Positions 1 to 6,989 of a stretch of DNA of 9,444 nt are shown here, in pieces. How positions within the stretch are numbered: the first letter of the stretch is position 1; every line of letters begins with the position of its first letter. The notes beneath the pieces were generated by a model. It made no database searches. It was given only the letters and a program-made list of their open reading frames with translations, and had not been told where the DNA came from. Position numbers and translations under genes: made by a program. The stretch comes from JAFMIX01 sp031371425 (GTDB lineage Bacteria; Verrucomicrobiota; Verrucomicrobiia; Limisphaerales; JAFMIX01). The DNA is taken from positions 1-9,444 of the forward strand of contig JANMJO010000105.1 in assembly GCA_031371425.1 (NCBI GenBank), written 5' to 3'.

Positions 1-120
1 CCCCCCGGGCGGCCGCCCCGCCCCGCCGCCCCCCTGCCCCTACCTGGGGGGCTTTTTTCCTTGGGGGGGGCCCCCGGGCCCCTCCCGCGCCCCCGCCCCC
101 CGCCCCCCCCCCCGCCCCGA
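1..120. other. Low-complexity G/C homopolymer contig end
   Basis: This stretch is almost entirely runs of C and G, for example eight G at about 63-70 and eleven C at about 104-114. It has no coding structure and is unlike the mixed composition that starts near position 121. It most likely reflects poor-quality sequence or an assembly artefact at a contig terminus. No gene or regulatory site is called here. Confidence 0.7.
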
Positions 121-172
121 CTGCAAAGACGGCTGCGCTTCTCCCGCAGTTTCTCAATTGCATAGTTTTGGC

Positions 173-242
173 TAATCGTAATCTTACTCGTAATCATAAT
201 CTCCTCCGGGTGGATTAAGATTACGATTACGAATTACGATTA
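173..242. repeat. Imperfect inverted repeat of TAATCGTAATC-type units
   Basis: The left arm (173-201) and the right arm (213-242) are imperfect reverse complements built from short TAATC/GTAATC units, around an 11-base loop. The arms are AT-rich in an otherwise GC-rich window. The element lies 91-160 bases past the stop codon of the M36 protease gene, so transcripts of that gene would form the hairpin. It could be a terminator or mRNA-stabilising structure, although no T tract follows it. It could also be a copy of a dispersed intergenic repeat. The rest of 121-332 shows no gene. Confidence 0.6.
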
Positions 243-332
243 GGACATAGCCGGCGCTCCGCCAGATGTCGCTGCCCCGGAAATGACTTTTGGCAACCGT
301 TTTATCCCGTTCCTTCTTTGACGAGTTGCGGC

Positions 333-3300
333 CTACGGAGTCTGCCGGGCGCGGAAGAAGAGCTGCACCGCGTTGGTGGGGTTCAAGCCGTTCAGTTCCA
401 GCCCGCCGTTGGTGAAGACCAGCGGGCTGGCGACGAGCGTCCAGCTTGCGAACGGGAGCGAGACGTCGGGGGAGGAATAGAATCGGATGCGCCCGGCCTG
501 CGCGGCTTCCAGCGCCGTGGTGTTGGCGCTGCCGAGCCGGAGACGCAAGTTGTTCGCGCTGGACTGGGTCGGCAGAAATTGCAGCGGCACGTCCGGCACA
601 AATTTTACTTCATCCACCCAGCCGCGATCCGACCCGCTGCTCAGGCTGTCGTCTTTGGTGTAACGCCATCTCAAAGTCTGGTTGCCGCCGGGGAGGAAAT
701 AAGTCTTCTGCTGCCAGTTCACTTCGCTGGAAATGCGGCCGCTCTGTAGCACGCTGTTCGTGTAGAACTCCAAATAGTCCCAGCCCGCTTCCGATGAAAC
801 CTTCCACCAGAACTTCAGCGTGCCCGGCCCGTTGGTGACGGTGGTCTGCAACCAGGATTCCTGAAAGTCGGTGATGAAGTCGCTCTGCGCGGCGTCCGTG
901 CCGTCGTGCGTGGTGGTAATCGTTGTGACCCACCCGGCGTTGCCGCCGGTGGTCCAGAGGAGGTTGGTGGTGTCGAGCGCTTCGGCGAGGGGAATGGGCG
1001 GCAGGACGGTGAGCGTGGCGTTGGCGCTGATGTCACCGCCGAAGGCGTTGGTGGCGGCGAGCGCATACGCGCCGGCCTGGTTGGTGGTGACGTTGTTGAG
1101 TGTGAGCGTGGCGTTGGTGGCGGCGGGGAGGTTGGTGCCGTGGAATTTCCACTGGTAGTTCATCGGCAGGCTGCCGTTTGCGCCGGAGCCGAACAGGGCG
1201 GTGTTTCCGGCGATGACGGTCTGATTGGCGAAGGGTGTGATGACGGGCGCGGCGCTGGCGCAGGAATTGTTGGTGCTCAAATCACTCGCGGCGAATCCAA
1301 ACGGCACGCCCTTGCCATCGGAGAGGCCGGTGACGCCGTTGCGGAAATTGACAGTGAGCCAGGTGATGCGGATGCGGCCGTCGTAGAACAGCTCGATCTG
1401 GAAACTGTTCGGCGCGGTGTCGCCGTAGAGCGGCACGCCGGCGTAGGTGATGGCGATGCGGTCGGCGAGTTCCTTGGTGGTGATGCTGCCAGCGGCGTCG
1501 GGATTCCAATCCTGCATCAGCGCGGCGATGCGCCGATAGCTGAAGTGGTTGGCGAAGGCGGCGGCGTTGCCCGCGTCGGCGGCGTCGAAGGTGATGTAGC
1601 CGTTGCTGCCGACGAAGAAGACGTTGGTGCGGCGGCCGTAGAGCGCGACGCTGTTCGTGCCGGAGAGCGTGACTTGAGCGGATGAATCATCTGTCAACCC
1701 GAGCGACGCACCGCCTGCGGGGTCGGTGGGAAAACTCCCGGTCGCCATGCGGCAGGCGGAATACAGATTCACCTCGGCGTTCGGCGTGAAGGTGATGGAG
1801 CTGTGGTCGAGGTCGAAGTTGTTCGCATCAAAAAGTTCGGTGAAGTAATTGTTCGGTTGGCCGACGCTCAACGTGAACAGGCGGCTCTGACTCTTGCCGC
1901 TGGTGGTGTTGGTGAAGCGCAGGCTCGCGGTGTAAATACCCGCCGCGAGGTTCGTGGCGGCGTTGGCGAGGTTCGCGGTAACGGTGGTGACGGTGGCGAG
2001 GTTGCCGCCGTTCGGGGAAACCACGAGCCAGTTGGTGCTGCTGGTGGCCGTCCAATCCAACGCCGCAGCGCCGATGTTGGTGAGGGCGAAATTCCAGTTG
2101 GTGATGTTGAACGGCCCGCCGACGGGGCCGATGGATAGCGAGTCGCCGATGGGTGTGATGCGGAGATCATCGGGCAGGTCGTAGGACTCGACCACGCCGG
2201 TGGTGGTAAAGCTGGCGGGGCTTGTGGCGTAGAAGCCCATGCCGCGCTTGGCGAAGGCGGCCCACAATTCCGGCGCGTTCGCACCGCCGTTGTTGACCTC
2301 GTCCGCTTGCAGGATGGCGTCGCGCGCTTCGAGGAAGTTGGGGTTGGCGGGCGAGAAGTTCATGCCGTCGGTGACGAGCTGGAGCATGAGATGGTTGCCG
2401 TTGGTCGTGCCGTATTTGGCGATGAGGTTGGCGCGGGCTTCCCAGAGTGTGACGCACCAGAGTTCGCCGATGTTGTGGACTTCGTTGGCGGTGTTGCCGA
2501 TGACCGGGCTGCGCGAGATGCCGGAATGCGCGCTGGCCTGCGCGGGGTCAATGTCGCGGAACGTGAGCGGATTTTTCGTGAGGTCGGTCGAGTAGGGATA
2601 GCGGCGGATGCCGTAATAATAATTCTGCGTCAGTCCGAAAAATTGATACGTCGCATAGCCGCCCATGGCGGTGGCAGCGTTCGTGTCATCGCCCGCCTCA
2701 CTCAACAGCGCGAGCGCGTAGAAATCCGACCAGCCCTCGCCCATGCCGCCGGTCTGCAAGGCGCTGATGCCCGCGCCGCCGCCGACGAGCCGCTCGCTCA
2801 AGCCGTGGGTGTATTCGTGCAGGACGATTTCGGCGTCGAGGTCGCCATCGAGGTGGGGGCTGGGGCCGCTGAAGAGATACATCTGCATGCGCGGCGGCGA
2901 GCCATCGCTGTAGGTGGCCATGTTGGCGTTGTTGAAGCCGCTGCCGTCCTGCGCGTCGGCCTGCACGGCGTCGCCGCCGAAACCGCCGCGCCCGAAGTTA
3001 TCGCTCTGAAAATTTCCTGCGGCCTCGGTGAAGCCAAGTTCGTAGAGCCGGTCGTGCATGAAATTGCACCAGTAGAACAATTGCACCACGGCGGCGGCGC
3101 TGGAGTTGGTGGGGTCGGACGCGAGGTCGAGCGGGAAGTTGAACACGCGGTTGATTGAACTGGGTCGCGGTTCATCGGCCACGTCGTTGTTGTCGCGGTC
3201 GGTGTGGGCGTCCACGTTGTTGCCGAGGGTGTTTGTGCCGCTATCGGGAATCCAGCCGGCGGGCGAGGCGTTCGTGTCCAGCGCGGAGAAAGTAACGAGT

Positions 3301-4241
3301 GCGCGCGCCACGGTTGCGGGCTGGCCGGATTGCGGCGTCTGCCAGCCGGGGGAGAAGGGCGAGGGGCTGTCGCTGGTGAACACGTTGTAGGTGGCGGCGC
3401 TGATGTAGTCGGTGAGGCAATGGCGGCGGAGCGCCTTGCCGATGTGCGCGTCCACGAGCACTTGAAATGCCTCCGGGTGGGCGCGTCCGGTGAGGACTAT
3501 CTCCCAGCACAACGTCAACTGCGTGGCGCTCAACGGCAGCCAAACGAGGCGCGCGGTGGCGTTGCCGCGCAGTTCGGGCGCGGTAAATTGCTGTTTGAGT
3601 TCTGCGCCGGCGGCGGTGGTGGTGGCGGCGAGGCTGGTTTCGATCAAGGCGTCGCCGATGTTTTTCGCGGCGAAGCAGACGGCTTGTTGCGCGGTGAGCG
3701 CGGGAGAATTGTCCGCTGCTGCTGCGGCGGGGTTGGGGAGGAATTGGCTGGCGATGTTGATGAGCTCGCCTTTTTTGGTGACGTGAGCGATGAGGACGGA
3801 GTCGAGGAGGGTGATGCCGCCGACTTGCTGTTGCCAGACGGTGGTGCGGAGGCCGTTGTGGGGCGTGGTGAAATCGCGGGTGACGGTGGCGGCGGCGAGG
3901 ACTTCCGCGCCGTGGCCGTAGAGGGCGGTGTGTTGGTTGAGGAAGTTTTTGAGGGCGCGGTGCGGGTCGGCGGCGACGGCGGAAATGTTTTTGCCAGCGA
4001 CATCGGGGGCGGTGAGGAAGCCGTGAGCGGCGGTGACGAGCCGGGGCGCGCCGGTGATGGGATCGCGGCTGACGTTGAGGGCGGTGGCGGTGGTGGACGG
4101 TTGGGTGACGGTGGCCGGGCGGGCGTCGTAGTCAGGCAGCGGACGTGTGGCGGGCGTATGGAATGCGAGGTTGGCCAGGGCGAGCATTCCGAGAGCGATG
4201 CGGTGGAGGTGGTGTCGGAATGGGGGTTGCTGTTGGCTCAC
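333..4241 (-). CDS. Secreted M36 (fungalysin-like) metalloprotease with C-terminal accessory domains
   Basis: Extracellular zinc endopeptidase. From a GTG start at 4241 the product is 1302 residues. That start gives a basic n-region (RHHLHR) and a hydrophobic stretch (IALGMLALANLAF), which fits a signal peptide; an ATG at 4187 is the main alternative. A propeptide of FTP/PepSY type spans about residues 40-270. The catalytic domain follows, with the zinc motif HEYTHG at about 475-480, the third ligand Glu in GGMGEGWSDF at about 502, and a later NEVHNIGELW block typical of M36. After about residue 690 come a BACON-like beta-sandwich (about 700-790), a nidogen-like region (about 798-987, with SNGYITF), an Ig-like domain (about 998-1080), and a jelly-roll-like region (about 1087-1222). 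The C-terminus ends in FFRARQTP. The open frame continues upstream to 4610, but that part is basic, low-complexity and overlaps the divergent gene. No clear Shine-Dalgarno sequence precedes either start. The family call is strong; the accessory-domain names are by eye. Confidence 0.9.
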   Translation of the reverse strand: MSQQQPPFRHHLHRIALGMLALANLAFHTPATRPLPDYDARPATVTQPSTTATALNVSRDPITGAPRLVTAAHGFLTAPDVAGKNISAVAADPHRALKNFLNQHTALYGHGAEVLAAATVTRDFTTPHNGLRTTVWQQQVGGITLLDSVLIAHVTKKGELINIASQFLPNPAAAAADNSPALTAQQAVCFAAKNIGDALIETSLAATTTAAGAELKQQFTAPELRGNATARLVWLPLSATQLTLCWEIVLTGRAHPEAFQVLVDAHIGKALRRHCLTDYISAATYNVFTSDSPSPFSPGWQTPQSGQPATVARALVTFSALDTNASPAGWIPDSGTNTLGNNVDAHTDRDNNDVADEPRPSSINRVFNFPLDLASDPTNSSAAAVVQLFYWCNFMHDRLYELGFTEAAGNFQSDNFGRGGFGGDAVQADAQDGSGFNNANMATYSDGSPPRMQMYLFSGPSPHLDGDLDAEIVLHEYTHGLSERLVGGGAGISALQTGGMGEGWSDFYALALLSEAGDDTNAATAMGGYATYQFFGLTQNYYYGIRRYPYSTDLTKNPLTFRDIDPAQASAHSGISRSPVIGNTANEVHNIGELWCVTLWEARANLIAKYGTTNGNHLMLQLVTDGMNFSPANPNFLEARDAILQADEVNNGGANAPELWAAFAKRGMGFYATSPASFTTTGVVESYDLPDDLRITPIGDSLSIGPVGGPFNITNWNFALTNIGAAALDWTATSSTNWLVVSPNGGNLATVTTVTANLANAATNLAAGIYTASLRFTNTTSGKSQSRLFTLSVGQPNNYFTELFDANNFDLDHSSITFTPNAEVNLYSACRMATGSFPTDPAGGASLGLTDDSSAQVTLSGTNSVALYGRRTNVFFVGSNGYITFDAADAGNAAAFANHFSYRRIAALMQDWNPDAAGSITTKELADRIAITYAGVPLYGDTAPNSFQIELFYDGRIRITWLTVNFRNGVTGLSDGKGVPFGFAASDLSTNNSCASAAPVITPFANQTVIAGNTALFGSGANGSLPMNYQWKFHGTNLPAATNATLTLNNVTTNQAGAYALAATNAFGGDISANATLTVLPPIPLAEALDTTNLLWTTGGNAGWVTTITTTHDGTDAAQSDFITDFQESWLQTTVTNGPGTLKFWWKVSSEAGWDYLEFYTNSVLQSGRISSEVNWQQKTYFLPGGNQTLRWRYTKDDSLSSGSDRGWVDEVKFVPDVPLQFLPTQSSANNLRLRLGSANTTALEAAQAGRIRFYSSPDVSLPFASWTLVASPLVFTNGGLELNGLNPTNAVQLFFRARQTP

Positions 4242-4537
4242 AAGTGTGGCGGAAAGTAGCCCACTTCGAGCGTGAGTGCATCTGTTTTTTTTGCGGATGC
4301 GATGCGGCGGGGTGCTGGAAATGCCGCGCAGACAATGTTGGAGTTCGCGCGTCAGCGTGGCGGGGCGGTTTGGGTGTGACGGGAACAAGCTAAAGCTTGA
4401 ACTCCAACCGGGGCGGGATTCCGCTGCGCGCTCCGATTCCTTGTGCGCTGCGCGGCGCTCCGTATGTTGCCAAACTGACCCAGTGCCTGCTGAACTGCCG
4501 GTTTGATTCGTGGGGTGGTTGGGGTAGTCTTTGAAAA
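4242..4537. promoter_or_regulatory. Divergent intergenic region between protease and Sel1 genes
   Basis: About 296 bases separate the two divergently transcribed genes, so promoters for both must lie here. I cannot identify convincing -35/-10 boxes. The region contains the inverted repeat listed separately. Open frames that cross it are continuations or shadows with no recognisable protein signature. Confidence 0.5.
4337..4408. repeat. 72-base element with 10-bp perfect terminal inverted repeats
   Basis: GTTGGAGTTC at 4337-4346 is the exact reverse complement of GAACTCCAAC at 4399-4408. Inside the right end is a second, nearly continuous palindrome, CAAGCTAAAGCTTG (4386-4399). It lies midway between two divergent genes, so it could be an operator, a hairpin in the 5' leader of the protease mRNA, or a small dispersed repeat. 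No transposase or target duplication is visible. Confidence 0.5.
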
Positions 4538-5434
4538 ATGTTGATGGCGCAAAATGACTGGCTGCGGTGGCGTGCGGGAATTTTTTCCTGCGCGGTGCTG
4601 GCTTTTGCAATGGCGGCTTGCGCGCAGACGAACGGGCTGGCTGAAATCCGAGCGCAGGCGGAGCAGGGGGATGCGGAATCGCAGTTCGTTCTGGGGACGA
4701 TGTTCGAGCGTGGCGATGGCGTGGCGCGGGATTGCGCGGCGGCGGCGCGGTGGTATCTCGCGGCGGCGGAGCAGAACTTGGCGCTGGCGCAGTTCTACCT
4801 CGGCGCGCTGCACGACACGGGGCCGGAATCCATGCACGACGCGACGGCGGCGTTGAAATGGTATCGCAAGGCGGCGGACAGAGGCATCGCTCCGGCGCAG
4901 TGCGCGCTGGGGTTAATGTATGAGAGCGGACGCGGCGGCGCGACGAATGCGGCGGCGGCGGCGGTGTTGTTTCATAAGGCGGCGGAGAAGAATTTTGCCG
5001 AGGCGCAATACCGGCTGGGGTTGATCTACGACCAGACGAACAGCGCGGCGGCGGATTGTGCGGAGGCGGTGAAGTGGTTCGCCAAGGCGGCGGGTCAGGG
5101 GCACTCGGGCGCGCAGTTCAGGCTGGGGACTTTGTATTACGACGGGCGCGGTGTGACGCAGGATTATGTGGTGGCGGTGCGGTGGTTTCGCAAGGCGGCG
5201 GGGCAGGGCGTGGGCGCGGCGTGTTTTAACTTGGGCCTGATGTGCAGTCTGGGGCAGGGCATGGAGGCGGACAGCGTGGAGGTTTACAAGTGGTTCACCG
5301 TGGCGATGTGGAAGGGCAGCGAGCGCGCATCGCAGAACCGCGCCGTGCTGGCGGACGACATGAAGCCGGAGGAGATCGCCGAGGGCCGCCGCCGCGCTGT
5401 GGAGTGGGCGAAGGAAAATGGCGTGACCCAATAG
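4538..5434 (+). CDS. Exported Sel1-repeat (TPR-like) protein
   Basis: The 298-residue product starts with an export signal: WLRWR, then the hydrophobic stretch AGIFSCAVLAFAMAACA. Cys28 could be a lipoprotein cysteine, but the preceding MAA is a poor lipobox, so either lipoprotein or ordinary signal-peptide cleavage is possible. The mature part is six tandem Sel1 repeats of about 36 residues (about 45-261), recognised from recurring A-x2-W-Y/F-x-K-A-A-x2-G and A-Q-x2-L-G-x2-Y patterns. It ends in a typical Sel1 C-cap with KPEEIAEGRRRAVEW. Such proteins are protein-interaction scaffolds; the partner here is unknown. ATG 4538 is used; a second ATG lies at 4544, and neither has a good Shine-Dalgarno sequence. 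It is divergent from the protease gene and convergent with the fumarase operon. Confidence 0.9.
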   Translation: MLMAQNDWLRWRAGIFSCAVLAFAMAACAQTNGLAEIRAQAEQGDAESQFVLGTMFERGDGVARDCAAAARWYLAAAEQNLALAQFYLGALHDTGPESMHDATAALKWYRKAADRGIAPAQCALGLMYESGRGGATNAAAAAVLFHKAAEKNFAEAQYRLGLIYDQTNSAAADCAEAVKWFAKAAGQGHSGAQFRLGTLYYDGRGVTQDYVVAVRWFRKAAGQGVGAACFNLGLMCSLGQGMEADSVEVYKWFTVAMWKGSERASQNRAVLADDMKPEEIAEGRRRAVEWAKENGVTQ

Positions 5435-5497
5435 CGGCTTGTGCGATCCACGGCGGCAGTTCCTGCGGGGAAGTTAAAGGCAAAAACGAAAACTCAT

Positions 5498-5565
5498 CCG
5501 CAGATTTCGCGGATGAACGCAGATTTTTCAGGGATTCAATCTGCGAAAATCTGCGGAATCTGCGG
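5498..5565. terminator. 28-base-arm inverted repeat between convergent genes
   Basis: The left arm (5498-5525) and right arm (5538-5565) pair at 23 of 28 positions around a 12-base loop. Both arms are made of repeated CGCAGATT-like units. The element fills most of the gap between the Sel1 stop (5434) and the fumarase beta stop (5571), where a bidirectional terminator or mRNA 3'-end structure would be expected. There is no long T tract, so intrinsic termination is inferred from position and hairpin potential only. It may belong to a dispersed repeat family. Confidence 0.5.
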
Positions 5566-5570
5566 ACAAC

Positions 5571-6146
5571 TTAAAGTCTTTCCGCCAGCGCCGCCTGGCT
5601 CTTCGCAAAAATCTCCTCGTGCAGCGAATTGCCGTGCGCGTCAATCGTCACCACCGCCGGGAAATCCACCACTTCCAATTCCCAGATGGCCTCGGGCGAG
5701 CCGAACTTTTCGAGGAAATAGACATTGCGGACTTTCTTGATGCACTCGGCCAGCACTTGCGCTGCGCCGCCGATGGCGTGCAGATACACGCAGCCGTATT
5801 CCTTGCAAGCCGCCTGCGTTTTCGCGCCCATGCCGCCCTTGCCGATGACGCCGCGCAAGCCGAAGTCGCGGATGACCTGCCATTGATACGGCTCTTCGCG
5901 GATGGACGTGGTCGGGCCAGCGGCGGTGCATTTGTAACTGCCGTCGTCCTGCTTCATCATCACCGGGCCGCAATGATACAGAATCCCGTCGCGCAAACTC
6001 ACGCCCTCGGGCAGCGCGCCGCCTTCGTGCAAATACTTGTGCACCGCGTCGCGTCCGGTGTGGATGATGCCGGAAATCAAAACCTCGTCGCCGACTTTCA
6101 GCGCGCGGATTTTTTCTTCGGTGAAGGGGAAGGAAAGTTTGGTCAT
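5571..6146 (-). CDS. Fe-S class I fumarate hydratase / tartrate dehydratase, beta subunit
   Basis: The 191-residue product matches the usual length of the separate beta chain of two-subunit Fe-S hydro-lyases, which interconvert fumarate and malate or dehydrate tartrate in the cytoplasm. Visible family hallmarks are the N-terminal DEVLISGIIHTGRDAVHK, then LYHCGPVM, the active-site segment AAGPTTSIREEPYQ, the KGGMGAKT loop, and the C-terminal FPAVVTIDAHGNSLHEEIF. The alpha chain that binds most of the [4Fe-4S] cluster is not in the window. ATG 6146 is chosen because the protein then begins MTKLSFPF, matching three duplicated copies of this 5' end upstream; the frame stays open to 6239, but that part overlaps the PIN gene. 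The start lies 7 bases after the PIN stop, with no Shine-Dalgarno sequence, so translation is probably coupled. It is the last gene of the operon. Sequence alone does not decide fumarate versus tartrate. Confidence 0.92.
   Translation of the reverse strand: MTKLSFPFTEEKIRALKVGDEVLISGIIHTGRDAVHKYLHEGGALPEGVSLRDGILYHCGPVMMKQDDGSYKCTAAGPTTSIREEPYQWQVIRDFGLRGVIGKGGMGAKTQAACKEYGCVYLHAIGGAAQVLAECIKKVRNVYFLEKFGSPEAIWELEVVDFPAVVTIDAHGNSLHEEIFAKSQAALAERL
6051..6146 (-). repeat. Copy 1 of the fumarase 5'-end repeat (in the intact gene)
   Basis: This is the first ~32 codons of the intact fumarase beta gene and the reference copy of a four-copy direct repeat. A 48-base core (6069-6116) recurs at 6912-6959, 7561-7608 and 9190-9237 with only two variable positions. 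The longer block 6051-6119 matches 6894-6962 at 67 of 69 bases. All four copies have the same orientation. Confidence 0.95.
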
Positions 6147-6153
6147 AATAGGG

Positions 6154-6666
6154 TTAAATGTTTTCTGCCGCAGCCGTGGCGAGAATTGAATCCAACAATT
6201 CTTTACGCAAATGCAGCGTTGTCCGCAAGGGCAAGTCACGAAGCAATTGCAGCATCTCCACCTTGGATAATTTCCGGCGGCGATGCGCCCGAAGAATCAA
6301 ACCAATCGTCCCGTGCGTTTGAAAACCCACTGCCAGTGCAACCGCGCGGGCCGCAGCGTCATCGCTCAAAAGAAATTGCCCGCCCCGCGCATTCAACACG
6401 GCGAGCGCAGCGCGTTCGCCTGCGTGCAACGCCAATTCATCCGCCAGTTTCAGCAATTCGGCGGATAGCGGCGGCGGTTCGGAAATGATTTCGAGATTGG
6501 ACAATTCCGCCAGCGGTAATGCCGGACGATGCCTCAACGCTTCATCCAACACCGTTTGCGGGACGAGCAGCTCTTTGAAGTCATTCAGCAGATTTAACCG
6601 GCCAAGTTCATCCAGATGAATCAATGGCCCGGCATCGAGGACAGCCACGATTTCAGTCGCGGCCAT
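6154..6666 (-). CDS. PIN-domain ribonuclease toxin (DUF3368/COG2405-like)
   Basis: The 170-residue product resembles PIN-fold nucleases of VapC-like type II toxin-antitoxin systems, which cleave RNA in the cytoplasm. The acidic metal-binding set is visible: Asp11 in VAVLDAGPLIHL, Glu42 in VLDEALRH, Glu84 in HAGERAAL, and Asp102/Asp103 in LLSDDAAARA. The following GTIGLILRAHRRRKLSK stretch is typical of the DUF3368 subgroup. The ATG lies 14 bases inside the upstream antitoxin gene, a standard coupled toxin-antitoxin arrangement. The stop is 7 bases before the fumarase beta ATG. All the acidic positions are kept, so the toxin may be active. The family is confident; the exact subgroup is less so. 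Confidence 0.88.
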   Translation of the reverse strand: MAATEIVAVLDAGPLIHLDELGRLNLLNDFKELLVPQTVLDEALRHRPALPLAELSNLEIISEPPPLSAELLKLADELALHAGERAALAVLNARGGQFLLSDDAAARAVALAVGFQTHGTIGLILRAHRRRKLSKVEMLQLLRDLPLRTTLHLRKELLDSILATAAAENI

Positions 6667-6847
6667 GCAGCCCCCACTCGACGTCCTCGAGAATTTGCTT
6701 CTCCTGCAATTCCACCGAATGGCCGCTCAAGTAGCGGCGCAAAGCCTCGACCACGCCTTCCTCCGGCGTTTTGAACCAGCCCGCCAACACCAGCTTCCGC
6801 AACTGTTCGTCAAGCTGGTCGGGACATTGAATGGTCACGGTCTTCAT
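6653..6847 (-). CDS. Ribbon-helix-helix-like antitoxin, partner of the PIN toxin
   Basis: A 64-residue protein with a beta strand near the N-terminus (MKTVTIQCPDQLDEQLRKL), a helix pair (TPEEGVVEALRRYL) and an acidic tail (EKQILEDVEWGLHGRD). This is the layout of CopG/ParD-like antitoxins, which bind operator DNA with the first part and block the toxin with the tail. Its 3' end overlaps the PIN gene by 14 bases. ATG 6847 is preferred; an in-frame GTG at 6871 would add eight residues. The ATG lies 4 bases past the stop of the upstream mini-ORF, and the MKT start is shared with the first genes of the two neighbouring cassettes. Assignment rests on size, fold pattern and pairing. Confidence 0.8.
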   Translation of the reverse strand: MKTVTIQCPDQLDEQLRKLVLAGWFKTPEEGVVEALRRYLSGHSVELQEKQILEDVEWGLHGRD

Positions 6848-6851
6848 GACT

Positions 6852-6989
6852 TCAGTTTGCCATAAATCCACCCCGTTTCAACACCGCTTTTTTGCGTCCG
6901 GTGTGGATGATGCCGGAAATCAAAACCTCGTCGCTGACTTTCAGCGCGTGGATTTTTTCTTCAGAAAATGGAAAGCTCAACTTCGTCAT
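6852..6989 (-). CDS. 45-codon mini-ORF, truncated copy of fumarase beta N-terminus (copy 2)
   Basis: The peptide starts MTKLSFPFSEEKIHALKV and continues through DEVLISGIIHTGR before losing homology and stopping at TGA (6852-6854). It matches fumarase beta for its first ~32 residues. The bases for codons 2-9 differ from the intact gene in every codon but change only one residue, whereas from codon 10 on the copy is almost identical. The ATG overlaps the TGA of the YgiT-type gene (ATGA). The mini-ORF stop is 4 bases before the antitoxin ATG. It cannot be an enzyme. It is either a decayed 5' remnant left by insertion into fumarase beta or a translated leader that couples the two cassettes. Confidence 0.75.
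   Translation of the reverse strand: MTKLSFPFSEEKIHALKVSDEVLISGIIHTGRKKAVLKRGGFMAN

Noticed and set aside
1..120. Regulatory or structural G-quadruplex region at the left edge
   Set aside because: The extreme homopolymer content at the contig terminus is better explained as low-quality sequence.
173..242. CRISPR-like repeats
   Set aside because: The units are short, adjacent and inverted with no unique spacers, so this is a hairpin and not an array.
906..4259. Long plus-strand open frames opposite the protease (906-1685, 2307-3158, 3204-4259)
   Set aside because: They are Gly/Val/Glu-rich antisense shadows of a GC-rich gene with no recognisable motif.
4242..4610. Upstream extension of the protease frame to 4610
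   Set aside because: The added 123 residues are basic, low-complexity and not protease-like. They overlap the divergent Sel1 gene and would bury the signal peptide internally.
6147..6239. Longer fumarase beta starting at 6239
   Set aside because: The extra residues lie inside the PIN gene, and the duplicated copies all begin at the MTKL methionine equivalent to 6146.
5619..6488. Plus-strand open frame of 289 codons opposite fumarase beta and PIN
   Set aside because: It is antisense to two well-supported genes and shows no family features.
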